Source of the DNA: Mongoliimonas terrestris
GTDB taxonomy: Bacteria > Pseudomonadota > Alphaproteobacteria > Rhizobiales > Pleomorphomonadaceae
NCBI RefSeq assembly: GCF_001927285.1
Contig: NZ_MSIG01000016.1
Location: 1 to 64,000 of the forward strand
Direction: 5' to 3'
DNA length: 64,000 nt
Positions 1 to 7,549 of the stretch are shown here, one piece after another. The first letter of the stretch is position 1, and every line of letters starts with the position of its first letter. The translations under genes and the position numbers were made by a program. Under the pieces are notes generated by a model. The model ran no database searches and was not told the DNA's origin. It was given only the letters and a program-made list of their open reading frames with translations.

Positions 1-204
1 CGCCTGCGCGGACCATGACGAGCGAGGAGAAGGGGAGGGGAGGGCAGGGCGGGCGATGCGGGTTGGCCTGGGGTGGCGATGCGTAGCGGTCCTGTTTGCT
101 GTTCTGGCCGCCAGGGTTTCATGGCCGTGGATGATGACGAGACAGGCGGTGGCAGGAAGCGGCTGTCGTTCCGGCGCGGCGTGACGCACCTTGGCGTTTG
201 CCGT
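1..204. other. Left edge, no gene seen
   Basis: I see no credible gene here. The open frames are antisense shadows of the deformylase-like gene that ends at 205. The stretch would be the 3' flank of the inositol cassette, but no T-tailed hairpin terminator is evident on the minus strand, so the transcript may continue beyond the window. Confidence 0.5.
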
Positions 205-702
205 TCAGCTTTGGCGGGTCCTGCGCCACCGCTTGAGGAGGCGGTCGCGACGCAGTCGGGAAAGTCGATCGATCCAGAAGATGCCGTCGAGCTGGTCGAT
301 CTCGTGTTGCAGGCAGACGGCGCGAAGGCCGTCGGCCGTGCGAACGAGCGCGCCGCCATCGAGGGACGCGTAGGCGACGCGGATATGGGACGGGCGGTCG
401 ACAGTGTCCGTGACGCCCGGCATCGAGACACTGCCCTCCGGATGGGTCGCAATCGTGTCGGATGACCAGACGACGAGCGGATTGACGTAGATCTCCGGTG
501 CCGCGGCAGCGTCGAGGGTGAGAACCACGAGCCGCAGCGGAACGCCGACGTGCGGCGCCGTGAGTCCGAGGCCGCCCACGCTCCGGATCGTGTCCACGAG
601 GTCGGTTGCCAAGGCCCCGAGTTCGGAGTCGAACCGCTCGATCGGTTCCGCCACGTAGGCGAGACGTGGATCCGGATAGGCGATGACGGGACGGACGGGC
701 AT
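205..702 (-). CDS. Peptide deformylase-like protein with degenerate metal site
   Basis: The 165-residue product has the full peptide deformylase layout. True deformylases remove the N-formyl group from nascent proteins using a metal held by Cys (EGCLS motif) and two His (HExxH). Here motif 1 reads GLGLTAPH (44-51; the usual Gln is His51), motif 2 reads EGSVS with Ser91 in place of Cys, and motif 3 reads HEIDQ (133-137), so the second His is Gln137. Catalytic Glu134 is kept. Two of three metal ligands are therefore missing, each explicable by a single base change (AGT for TGT; CAG for CAC or CAT). The ATG at 702 has a GGAG box about 6 nt upstream. It is the last gene of the inositol cassette, 338 nt after the methyltransferase. 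It is probably not a housekeeping deformylase; it may be an amide hydrolase with altered chemistry, a binding protein, or inactive. Confidence 0.85.
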   Translation of the reverse strand: MPVRPVIAYPDPRLAYVAEPIERFDSELGALATDLVDTIRSVGGLGLTAPHVGVPLRLVVLTLDAAAAPEIYVNPLVVWSSDTIATHPEGSVSMPGVTDTVDRPSHIRVAYASLDGGALVRTADGLRAVCLQHEIDQLDGIFWIDRLSRLRRDRLLKRWRRTRQS

Positions 703-1040
703 CGGATCTCCGCTGGGGCTGTAGATGGTAACGGTCCAGGGCGGCAAGGACGTCCGCTGTGAGGTCGGTGACCGGGGCGAAGACCGAGCCGCCTGCCTTT
801 GTTGGAGCATGCGGGACCTGTTCGGACAAGGCGGATGCCTTTGCATCCGCGGCGGAAGATTATCCGACGAGGCGCAGGCGGTCTGGCCGCAAGACGCCAG
901 ACAATCGGCGCGTTCGAACGTTACGAGCCGCGCGTCAGCAGCGTGCCGAAGGCGGCAGTCCGGCGCCATGTCGGCTGAGGCCCGGCCGGACGTGCTTCCG
1001 CACGTGCGTCGACGAGACGGCTCAGCGCCTTGCGCTCTCG
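703..1040. other. 338-bp gap inside the inositol cassette
   Basis: No convincing gene lies between the methyltransferase and the deformylase-like gene. A TTG-initiated minus-strand frame begins at 829 but runs out of frame into the deformylase-like gene and has no family resemblance. A perfect 8-bp hairpin sits at 831-850. All other cassette gaps are 56 nt or less, so this gap may hold a separate promoter or mark a later addition of the deformylase-like gene. Confidence 0.5.
831..850. repeat. Perfect intercistronic hairpin
   Basis: GCGGATGC, a four-base loop CTTT, then GCATCCGC form an 8-bp stem. No U-tract follows on either strand, so this is more likely an mRNA-stabilising or processing hairpin, or a protein site, than an intrinsic terminator. 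Confidence 0.45.
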
Positions 1041-1934
1041 TCAGATGCGGTCGGCGCGGAACATCAGGCCGTCCCACAGGCGGAAAGGGGCGTGGCCGAT
1101 GACGGTGGGGGTGAGACCGGCGGCGGTGGCGAGAGTAGTGAAGTCCGCTGCGTCGGCAGACGGGTCGGCGCGGTAGCTCATGTTGAGAAGGACGAGGCTG
1201 CCGGCGGGTCGGAGCACACGGCCGGTTTCGCGGACCATCCGGGACGGGAGATCGCCGCCCGCCAGCATCACATAGGGAAAGGCGTCGACGAAGAGGACGC
1301 AATCGACGGAGAGGTCGGCCACCTCTGCCATGTCGCGGCCGTCGGAGACGGCGAAGCGGACGTTGGAAAGGCCGGCGCAGCGGCGCTTCGCCTCGGTCAC
1401 CATGGCGGGTGCGATGTCGAGGCCGACGACCGTTCTGACGCGCGGGGCCAGCGCCAACGCCATGCGGCCGATGCCGCATCCCACGTCGAGCACGTCCCGG
1501 TCGGGTGCAAGGAGGCCACCGGCGGCAAGCACGTCCACGATCTCGGCGGTGGCGGCGGCGAGAAGGGCAGGATCGCCAAGGCTATGCAGGGCGACGCCGG
1601 CCTCCGGAGAGACCGCGACGGCGGCGTCGAACATGGCGGCGATGTTCTCCACGGAGAGGCCGGGCCGGTGGTCGACGGTGGCGAGAACCGCGCGGAGGCG
1701 GGCGAGCACGTCTCCGTCACGGTCCGCCAGCGCCAGCGCATCCCGCCAGAGGCGCCGGCCGGGCTCCGCGTCGATGAGGGCGTGAAGACCGAGGCGCGCT
1801 TCCGCCGGCGGCGCCGCCGCGGCAAGCCGGGCGAGCGCGAGCGCCGGCGTCAGCCGGTCCGCGTCGGCGCGAAGAGCGGCGAACCAAGGCTCATCGGCAA
1901 GCGTGCGGCGAGGCGTGTCGCTGGACGTCGTCAT
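1041..1934 (-). CDS. Class I SAM-dependent methyltransferase
   Basis: A 297-residue protein. The C-terminal two thirds is a Rossmann-fold methyltransferase with motif I VLDVGCGIGRMALAL followed by an acidic strand end (VVGLDIAP). The N-terminal ~120 residues are helical and unassigned. The ATG overlaps the stop of the upstream acyltransferase gene by four bases (ATGA), indicating translational coupling. The acceptor is unknown. As a member of an inositol/glycosyl cassette, a sugar, cyclitol or carboxyl acceptor on a small molecule is a reasonable inference; nothing suggests an rRNA or tRNA methylase. Confidence 0.85.
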   Translation of the reverse strand: MTTSSDTPRRTLADEPWFAALRADADRLTPALALARLAAAAPPAEARLGLHALIDAEPGRRLWRDALALADRDGDVLARLRAVLATVDHRPGLSVENIAAMFDAAVAVSPEAGVALHSLGDPALLAAATAEIVDVLAAGGLLAPDRDVLDVGCGIGRMALALAPRVRTVVGLDIAPAMVTEAKRRCAGLSNVRFAVSDGRDMAEVADLSVDCVLFVDAFPYVMLAGGDLPSRMVRETGRVLRPAGSLVLLNMSYRADPSADAADFTTLATAAGLTPTVIGHAPFRLWDGLMFRADRI

Positions 1935-2950
1935 GGCGCCGGCCGGCGGACGAAGCGGCGGCGGACCGTCTGCACGTCGCGCGCGCCCCAAAGGTATTTG
2001 TAGGGCTCGGCCCCGCGGAGGAAGTCGATCGTGTGGTCCCCTTCGGCGGCGGCGGTGCGGATCAAGTGCCCCATGGCAAGTGATCCGGCGGCGACGTCCG
2101 TGAAGGCCGGATCGAGGCCGCCGATGTAGGGGGCGGTCACGCCGCGATGACAGAGCGCGTAGATGGCGGCCGCGGGCCGGCCTTCGATGCGGAGACGGTG
2201 CAGCCGGACGAGGCCGGCCACCTGGAGCCGCGGCAGGGCATCCCGGTGGAAGCGCGCCACGGCAGGGTCGGCGAGGACGCCGTCCTCTCCGCGGGCCTGC
2301 CAGCGGGCGCGATGGAGGCGCATGAGATCGTCCAGGAAGGCGTCCGTGTCGTCGTCGATCGCGAAGCTGAGGTCGGCCCCGGCCATGCGTTCGGAGCGGC
2401 GCAGGCTGCGGCGTTTGCGCGCCGGGACCGCGTCGAAGCCGGCGTCGCCGAGAGCAAGCGTCGGGCGCACCGCTTGCGGCTCGACGCTGTCGTCGAAGCT
2501 GTCCGGGACCGGGAGAGTCAAAGCGGCCGCCCCGGGCAGGCAATCCTCCAGGCCGAGCACGTCCCAGTCGGCATCGGCGACGAGACGCGCCAGCATGGCC
2601 TGCCCGGCAGATGGATGGTCCGGGTGAACGAGGATGTCCAGGTCGTCGGAAACGCCGATGCCGAGCGGCAGGAGACGGCGGCCGTAACGTCCGTCCTCGT
2701 GCCAGAACGGCGCCAGGCCGACGAGGTGGTCGCCGGCGAAGGCGGCCGCGACGCGAAGGTCCGCGGGGGCGAAGGCGCTTGTCCAGGCAAGCAGCCAGGC
2801 CGGCGACTGGAAGGGGGTCGCCTGTGCGCAGGCGCGGAAGAGCGCCCACCAGCCAGGCTCCAGGGCGACAAGACCGGGGCGGTCGGTGACGAGGCGCACC
2901 GCGATCGACGGGGCCGCGGACGGCTGGAGGGACAGAGCAGCCGGGATCAT
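1931..2950 (-). CDS. CelD/BcsL-type (FemAB-like) GNAT acyltransferase
   Basis: The 339-residue protein matches the CelD/BcsL acyltransferase layout. An N-terminal half contains TPFQSPAWLLAW and LAPFWHEDGRYG, and a second GNAT-like half contains LHRARWQARGE and ends FLRGAEPYKYLWG, a hallmark of the family. Such proteins move acyl, and in FemAB relatives aminoacyl, groups onto sugar or peptidoglycan amines. It overlaps both neighbours by ATGA (GT4 upstream, methyltransferase downstream). Lying beside a PIG-L deacetylase, it could re-acylate the amine that enzyme exposes, as MshD acylates in mycothiol synthesis. That role is inferred. Confidence 0.85.
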   Translation of the reverse strand: MIPAALSLQPSAAPSIAVRLVTDRPGLVALEPGWWALFRACAQATPFQSPAWLLAWTSAFAPADLRVAAAFAGDHLVGLAPFWHEDGRYGRRLLPLGIGVSDDLDILVHPDHPSAGQAMLARLVADADWDVLGLEDCLPGAAALTLPVPDSFDDSVEPQAVRPTLALGDAGFDAVPARKRRSLRRSERMAGADLSFAIDDDTDAFLDDLMRLHRARWQARGEDGVLADPAVARFHRDALPRLQVAGLVRLHRLRIEGRPAAAIYALCHRGVTAPYIGGLDPAFTDVAAGSLAMGHLIRTAAAEGDHTIDFLRGAEPYKYLWGARDVQTVRRRFVRRPAP

Positions 2951-4017
2951 GAGGCGGCGACGACCGCTAGAGGGGCGAGGGAGCGCCCAGTTCCGGCGAT
3001 CACCGTCCGGTAGAGGTTGAGGTAGCGCGCCGTCATGGCGTCGAGCGAGAAGCGGCGGCGCGCCTCGGCCCGGCAAAGCCCGGACGACAGTCGGGGCGCA
3101 TCCCGCATGGCCGCGGCCATCTCGCCGACGTCCCGGACGAGGAAGCCGGTGCGCCCGTGCTCGACGATCTCCGGCAAAGCGCCGTTCGGGAAGGCCACGA
3201 CCGGCGTGCCGCAGGCGAGCGCCTCCATGGCGACGAGCGAACTCGTCTCCGCGCAGAGGCTCGGCAGCACGAGGCAGCGGGCGGCGGTGAGGAAACGGCG
3301 CTTGGCGGCAAAGCCGAGCGGCCCGAGGAAGCGCCGCGACCGGTCGAGACGGGGCGCGATCTCCTGCTCGAAATAGGCCGTGTGGCTCTCGTAGGGATAG
3401 ACCATACCGCCGATGAGAAGCGGGAGGCCGGCCAGGTGGGCGGCGTCGAGGGCGAGGTGAATGCCTTTCTCTGGGCAAACGCGGCCGAGGACCAGGGCGT
3501 AGTCACGCTTGGCATGCCGGGCCTGAAGCGCCTGCACGGGCACGCCGTTCGGGATGGGAGCCGCAAGAGGGGCGCCCGGCGGGGCGGTGCGGGTCTGGGC
3601 GGCGGAGACGCCGTGGAGCACGAGGCCCGGCCGGGGGGCGAACGCATCCGGCGGATACCAGTCGAGCGGCAGGTGCAAGGTGACGAGCGTCGGGCCGTGG
3701 TCGGGCATGTAGGCGGGGAAGTCGATGCCGTGCAGGTGGACGAGATCCACGGGCTCGGCGGCGCGCACCGCCGCGATGGCGGCCCGCGTGGCGGCTTGGG
3801 CTCTGGATTTGGCGGCCTCGTCGAGACCGCCGGTCTCCGGCGGAATCGGGATCAGCCGCCCGGCCACCCTGGACCGGCCGTCGGCGATCACCAGCGACCG
3901 GTGACCGGCGGCGACCAGCGCATGGTCGAGATGGCTCAGCACCTGCTCGGCGCCGCCCACCGCGTCCGGCCCGACGGGGGCCAGCGGATAGGCGACGGAA
4001 AGAACCGTGAGTGTCAT
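2947..4017 (-). CDS. GT4-family glycosyltransferase
   Basis: A 356-residue GT-B fold enzyme. The N-terminal GGAEQVLSHLDHAL segment and VHLHGIDFPAY acceptor region precede the C-terminal donor domain, with LGRVCPEKGIHLALDAA (Lys of the PEKG motif) and the ETSSLVAMEALACGTPVVAF donor-phosphate motif. No membrane segment or signal is visible, so it should act in the cytoplasm on a nucleotide-sugar. The ending TGA is shared with the next ATG. In mycothiol synthesis a GT4 enzyme (MshA) joins GlcNAc to inositol-3-phosphate; with inositol-3-phosphate synthase and a PIG-L deacetylase nearby, a similar pseudo-disaccharide step is attractive but unproven. Confidence 0.9.
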   Translation of the reverse strand: MTLTVLSVAYPLAPVGPDAVGGAEQVLSHLDHALVAAGHRSLVIADGRSRVAGRLIPIPPETGGLDEAAKSRAQAATRAAIAAVRAAEPVDLVHLHGIDFPAYMPDHGPTLVTLHLPLDWYPPDAFAPRPGLVLHGVSAAQTRTAPPGAPLAAPIPNGVPVQALQARHAKRDYALVLGRVCPEKGIHLALDAAHLAGLPLLIGGMVYPYESHTAYFEQEIAPRLDRSRRFLGPLGFAAKRRFLTAARCLVLPSLCAETSSLVAMEALACGTPVVAFPNGALPEIVEHGRTGFLVRDVGEMAAAMRDAPRLSSGLCRAEARRRFSLDAMTARYLNLYRTVIAGTGRSLAPLAVVAAS

Positions 4018-4061
4018 CGGGCGGTGCTCGTCGGCTGGCGGCCCTTTCGGACCAGGCGGAA

Positions 4062-4886
4062 TCAGGTGGATCGGCTCGCCTCGGCGAGGGCGAGGCCGGC
4101 TGAATGCAGGAAGACCTCCCCGGTGAGCGCGATCGGCCAGCGGTCGTAGAGGAAGCGGCCGTCGTTCGGCGGCACGGTGAAGGGGGCGGACCGGGTGGTG
4201 CGGAACACCGCGACGTCGTTGTCCGCGAGCGCCGGCGACAGGGCTGCGATCACCCGAACCTGGGAGCGGTGGCAGGCGAGCATCGCGGCTCGCTCGGCCT
4301 GCTCGTCCGCGTCGAGGCGGAGCACCAGCGCCGGCCGGTCGGAGCCCACCGGCGAACGGACCACCACTTTGCCATCGGGACCCTCCCGGTAGAGCGGGGC
4401 CTCCACGATGTCGAGATCCGGCCCGCCCCGCGCGGCGAGGATCGCCGCCGCGAGAGCCACGGAGAGCGCAGCGGCGTCGTGATCCGGATGGCCGCCCTCA
4501 TAGGCGTGGGTGATCACCGCCTCGACCGCGCGTGCGGCAAGGAGATCCGCCAGCCGTGCCGCCGTCGGCGCGGCATGGTGGATGAGGCTCTGGTCGGCGA
4601 GGCCGAAGGCGACGCGCCGGTCCGCCGCAACGCCGGCGGCATCGAGCGCGGCGGCAAGTTCCGCCGTCCGGGCGTCCCGGTACGCGTCCGTGTCGGCAAA
4701 GCCGGCCTTGACCGCGTCCGCCCCGTCGGGCGGTGCGCCGTCCGTGAGGTGGACGACGGTCAACCCGCTGAAACGCCGCATCAGGCCGCCGAGGATCAGC
4801 GTCTCGTCGTCCGGGTGGGCGACCACCAGGGCGACCGACCGGGTGATCGACCGACCGGGGACGGCGAGGGCGTCGATCAGGGACAC
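4062..4886 (-). CDS. PIG-L/MshB family N-deacetylase
   Basis: A 274-residue protein of the zinc-dependent LmbE/PIG-L family, which removes acetyl from GlcNAc-inositol-type substrates (PIG-L, MshB, BshB). The signature AHPDDE lies at 23-28 (His24 and Asp27 as zinc ligands, Asp26 as base) and the third ligand region GGHPDHDAAA is present at about 130-140. GTG at 4886 is chosen because AGGAGG lies nine bases upstream and no ATG precedes the AHPDDE motif. It sits 44 nt before the GT4 gene and 38 nt after the glycosidase gene. The family and the upstream inositol-phosphate synthase point to an N-acetylhexosaminyl-inositol-like substrate. Confidence 0.9.
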   Translation of the reverse strand: MSLIDALAVPGRSITRSVALVVAHPDDETLILGGLMRRFSGLTVVHLTDGAPPDGADAVKAGFADTDAYRDARTAELAAALDAAGVAADRRVAFGLADQSLIHHAAPTAARLADLLAARAVEAVITHAYEGGHPDHDAAALSVALAAAILAARGGPDLDIVEAPLYREGPDGKVVVRSPVGSDRPALVLRLDADEQAERAAMLACHRSQVRVIAALSPALADNDVAVFRTTRSAPFTVPPNDGRFLYDRWPIALTGEVFLHSAGLALAEASRST

Positions 4887-4924
4887 GACCGGCTTCCTCC
4901 TGTGGCTGTCGCCGGTTGACGGGA

Positions 4925-5866
4925 TCAGATTCCGGCCGCGACGGTGACCGGTCCGGCAGGGCGCGGCGTGACGCCCACCCGGTCGGCGTAGCGGTCGATC
5001 ATCGCGGCGCAGAAGTCGGCGAACTCGGTCGGATCCTGGGGCGCCGACGTGTGGTGGGGCTGGAGGCCGCGGTGTTCCGGCGTGAAGCAGAAGGTGACGG
5101 TCACGTCGAAGTCGCCGAGGGCGTCCATCTGCCGGTCGAACCAGTCGAGGGCGTTCGGGCGGAAGCTGTCGGCCCAGGAGAGGCCGGTGCGCAGATAGGT
5201 GACGCCGAGCCGCTTCATCCAGCCGACGGCCTCGTCGAGGCGCGGGTCCTGGTAGTGGAACCACTGGCAGAAGCCCATGTCGGGCGCGAAGTCGGCGAAG
5301 CGCTCCAGCGAAGGCTTCGCGGTGCCGTCCTCGCGGATCAGGCCCATGTAGAAGTGCCGGTAGTAGGACGATCCCTCCGCCTCCTTGTGGCGGGTGGTGG
5401 CGCCCCAGGCCTGCGGCAGGTCGTAGAGTGAATACCAGTGGATGCGCGGCGCCTTGCCGATCAGCAGTTCGGCGGTTCGGCCGAGGCCCCAGACCTGGAC
5501 CTCCTCGGCGCCGAATGTGGAGATGCCCACCTCGCTCACCCAGACGGGCTTGTGGGTGACGGCGCGGATCTCGTCGATCTTGGCCGGCCAGTCGTGGATG
5601 GACCAGAGGTTCCAGTCGAGCGGGAAGCCGTGCACGGCGACCGCGTCCACCACCTCCATCACGCCCTTGCCTTCCAGATTTTTCAGGAACAGGGCATCGA
5701 TCGGCGACATGCCGCCGAGCACGCGGGTGACCGACCCGTTGGCCGAGCGGATGGCCGTGCCGGCCTTCACCACCATGTCGGCGAAGAGGGTCCAGTCCGG
5801 GTCCACCTCGGGATCCCAGTGCGACTTGTTGTTCGGCTCGTTCCAGATCATCGCGGCTTCGATCAT
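4925..5866 (-). CDS. Clan GH-A glycosidase-like protein, apparently circularly permuted
   Basis: A 313-residue TIM-barrel protein resembling beta-xylosidase/GH39-type enzymes. The order of elements is unusual. The acid/base motif WNEPNN, normally on strand 4 mid-protein, starts at residue 8 (Glu10). The nucleophile strand WVSEVG follows (Glu112), then WYSLYD, and RHFYMGLIREDGTAKPSLERF as in a barrel's C-terminus. Only then, from about residue 200, come the segments normally found at the N-terminus: DEAVGWMKRLGVTYLRTGLS, then DWFDRQMDALGDFDVTVTF, and PTEFADFCAAMIDRYADR. Joining the C-terminus to the N-terminus would restore the canonical order. The ATG has GAGGAG upstream and overlaps the previous stop (ATGA). 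No signal peptide is visible, so it is cytoplasmic and may act on a pathway intermediate. Confidence 0.75.
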   Translation of the reverse strand: MIEAAMIWNEPNNKSHWDPEVDPDWTLFADMVVKAGTAIRSANGSVTRVLGGMSPIDALFLKNLEGKGVMEVVDAVAVHGFPLDWNLWSIHDWPAKIDEIRAVTHKPVWVSEVGISTFGAEEVQVWGLGRTAELLIGKAPRIHWYSLYDLPQAWGATTRHKEAEGSSYYRHFYMGLIREDGTAKPSLERFADFAPDMGFCQWFHYQDPRLDEAVGWMKRLGVTYLRTGLSWADSFRPNALDWFDRQMDALGDFDVTVTFCFTPEHRGLQPHHTSAPQDPTEFADFCAAMIDRYADRVGVTPRPAGPVTVAAGI

Positions 5867-6669
5867 CGGGCGCTCTCCTCGGGGCCGCGGGCGGGGTAGA
5901 CGGCGGCGTTCGCCTCGGGCGCCTCGGCGCGCCGGCAGACGAAGACCTCCTCCTCCGGATGGGACAGGATCTCGAAGCCGGCGCTCCGCAGCATGGCTTC
6001 CGAGCAGGCCCGGTTGGGCGCCCACCAGTTGGTCGGGTCGCCCGAATAGTGGTGCTCGATGAAGTGCATCTTCGGATAGCCGGGGTCGTCGAAATGGGCG
6101 GTCTCAGTGAACGGGTAGTCGTCGGCGACCGGCGCCACCGCGTTGGAGCCCCGCTGCATCGACTGGAACACCAGGAGGTCGCCGGCCACGTGGCGATGGA
6201 TCAGGTCAAGCGCGAGCAGCGGGTGGCGGAGGTGGTAGAGCACGCCCATGAAGATGACCACGTCGAACCGCTCGCCGAGCGCCGCCACGTCATAGACGGA
6301 GAGCCGGCGGAACTCGATATCCTGGCCGGCCATCTCGGCGGCGAACCGCGCCTGGGCCAAATAGTCCTCGTCGAAGTCGATGCCGACCACCCGCTCGGCG
6401 CCGCGCTTCTTCATCTCGATGGCGTAGAAGCCGGCGTTGCAGCCGATGTCGAGCACGGTCCTGCCGGTGAGGTCCGCCGGGATGGCCGCCTCGAAGCGCT
6501 TCCACTTCACGGCCGGATAGTCGCCGAGGAAGTGGTCGGGCGCGGTCATGACGCCGCCGAGGTCGAGGTTGTGGAACCAGGGGCCGAGGGCCGTCACGCG
6601 GGCACGGATCTCGTCCTCCGTGAGGGGCCGGACGGGGGGCGGGGTGGTCATGGGCTGCAAGGGCGTCAT
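5863..6669 (-). CDS. CmoB-like SAM-dependent methyltransferase
   Basis: A 268-residue class I methyltransferase related to the CmoB group: PWFHNLDLGGV near the N-terminus, AVKWKRFEAAIPADLTGRTV leading into motif I LDIGCNAGFYAIEMKKRGA, VVGIDFDEDYL, and FMGVLYHLRHPLLAL. It lacks the partner context of tRNA-modifying CmoB, and its place in a glycosyl cassette suggests a small-molecule acceptor. I recall a TIGRFAM of cassette-associated methyltransferases (Rta_06860 type) that it may belong to; this needs a search. ATG 6669 overlaps the upstream stop; an in-frame ATG at 6651 is an alternative start. Confidence 0.8.
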   Translation of the reverse strand: MTPLQPMTTPPPVRPLTEDEIRARVTALGPWFHNLDLGGVMTAPDHFLGDYPAVKWKRFEAAIPADLTGRTVLDIGCNAGFYAIEMKKRGAERVVGIDFDEDYLAQARFAAEMAGQDIEFRRLSVYDVAALGERFDVVIFMGVLYHLRHPLLALDLIHRHVAGDLLVFQSMQRGSNAVAPVADDYPFTETAHFDDPGYPKMHFIEHHYSGDPTNWWAPNRACSEAMLRSAGFEILSHPEEEVFVCRRAEAPEANAAVYPARGPEESAR

Positions 6670-7493
6670 TCCGGGCTGTTGGGCGTCAGGGGAAGGCCGG
6701 CGAAGGGGCGGCCGGTGGGCCAGCCGAGGGCGACGCGGCTGCCGGCGAGGCCGTTGGCGGGGCCGTTTGCCGCCGTCTCGGCCAGGAGGCCGAGGGCGGC
6801 GCGGTAGCCGTTGAGCGTGCCAACGTCCACGTAGGAGGTGCCGGCGCGCACGCCGACGGCCATGCCGCCCTCGGCGATCCAGGCGTTGACCAGGGTACCG
6901 AAGTACTCGTCGCGGCCGTCGCGCGCCTCGAAGAGGGCCTTCAACTCGTGGAGGATGCGGCCGGGCATCTTGAAGCCGCCCCAGATCCAGTGCGTCCGAG
7001 GCGCGGGCGCCTTCACCTCCACGGTGAGGACGCGTCCGGCGTCGTCGGTCACCACCGCGTCGAAATATTCCGGCCGCTCCACGGGAAAGAGCAGGAAGGC
7101 CAGCCGGTCGTCCGGCAGGGCGGCGAAGCCGTCTTGGGGCATCCACACGGTGTCGGGCAGGCCGACAAGCACGCTCTCGTCCGGTCCGATCAGCGGCGTC
7201 GCCCGGAACAGGGCATCGCAGAGGCCGGCCGGGGAGGGCTGCACCACGTAGGCGACGGACGCATCGCCGTAGGCGCCGCCATAGTATTGCAGGATGTCCG
7301 ACTTCCCCGGCGCGATGACGAAGCAGATCTTGTCCGCCCCACCGGCGATCATCCGGTCCACCAGATACTCCGACACGGCACAGGGCCGCTCGATGCCATG
7401 GTCGAGGCGGCTGCCGACGGGGAGCAACTCCTTGGAGAAGGCGAGCGGCTGGATGCGTGTGCCGCGGCCGGCGGCCGGTACGATGCCCCACAT
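6666..7493 (-). CDS. Sugar-1-phosphate nucleotidyltransferase
   Basis: A 275-residue RfbA/GalU-type enzyme that would make an NDP-sugar from a sugar-1-phosphate and NTP. The nucleotide-binding signature PAAGRGTRIQPLAFSKELLPVG begins at residue 6. GADKICFVIAPGKSDILQYYG, VLVGLPDTVW (metal-binding Asp) and the late WIWGGFKMPG and GTSYVDVGTLNGY segments match the fold. GGGAG precedes the ATG. It presumably supplies the donor for one of the two cassette glycosyltransferases. Which base or sugar is used cannot be read from the sequence. Confidence 0.87.
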   Translation of the reverse strand: MWGIVPAAGRGTRIQPLAFSKELLPVGSRLDHGIERPCAVSEYLVDRMIAGGADKICFVIAPGKSDILQYYGGAYGDASVAYVVQPSPAGLCDALFRATPLIGPDESVLVGLPDTVWMPQDGFAALPDDRLAFLLFPVERPEYFDAVVTDDAGRVLTVEVKAPAPRTHWIWGGFKMPGRILHELKALFEARDGRDEYFGTLVNAWIAEGGMAVGVRAGTSYVDVGTLNGYRAALGLLAETAANGPANGLAGSRVALGWPTGRPFAGLPLTPNSPE

Positions 7494-7549
7494 GGCGGAA
7501 ACTCCCTTCCGAACGGGCGCTATGCCGTCCCGTGGGTTGAACGCAGAGG

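Noticed and set aside
119..829. TTG-initiated minus-strand frame reading out of frame through the deformylase-like gene, considered as a leader or RiPP precursor
   Set aside because: Only about 39 codons precede the overlap; no core-peptide features, and the remainder is a shadow frame of the deformylase-like gene.
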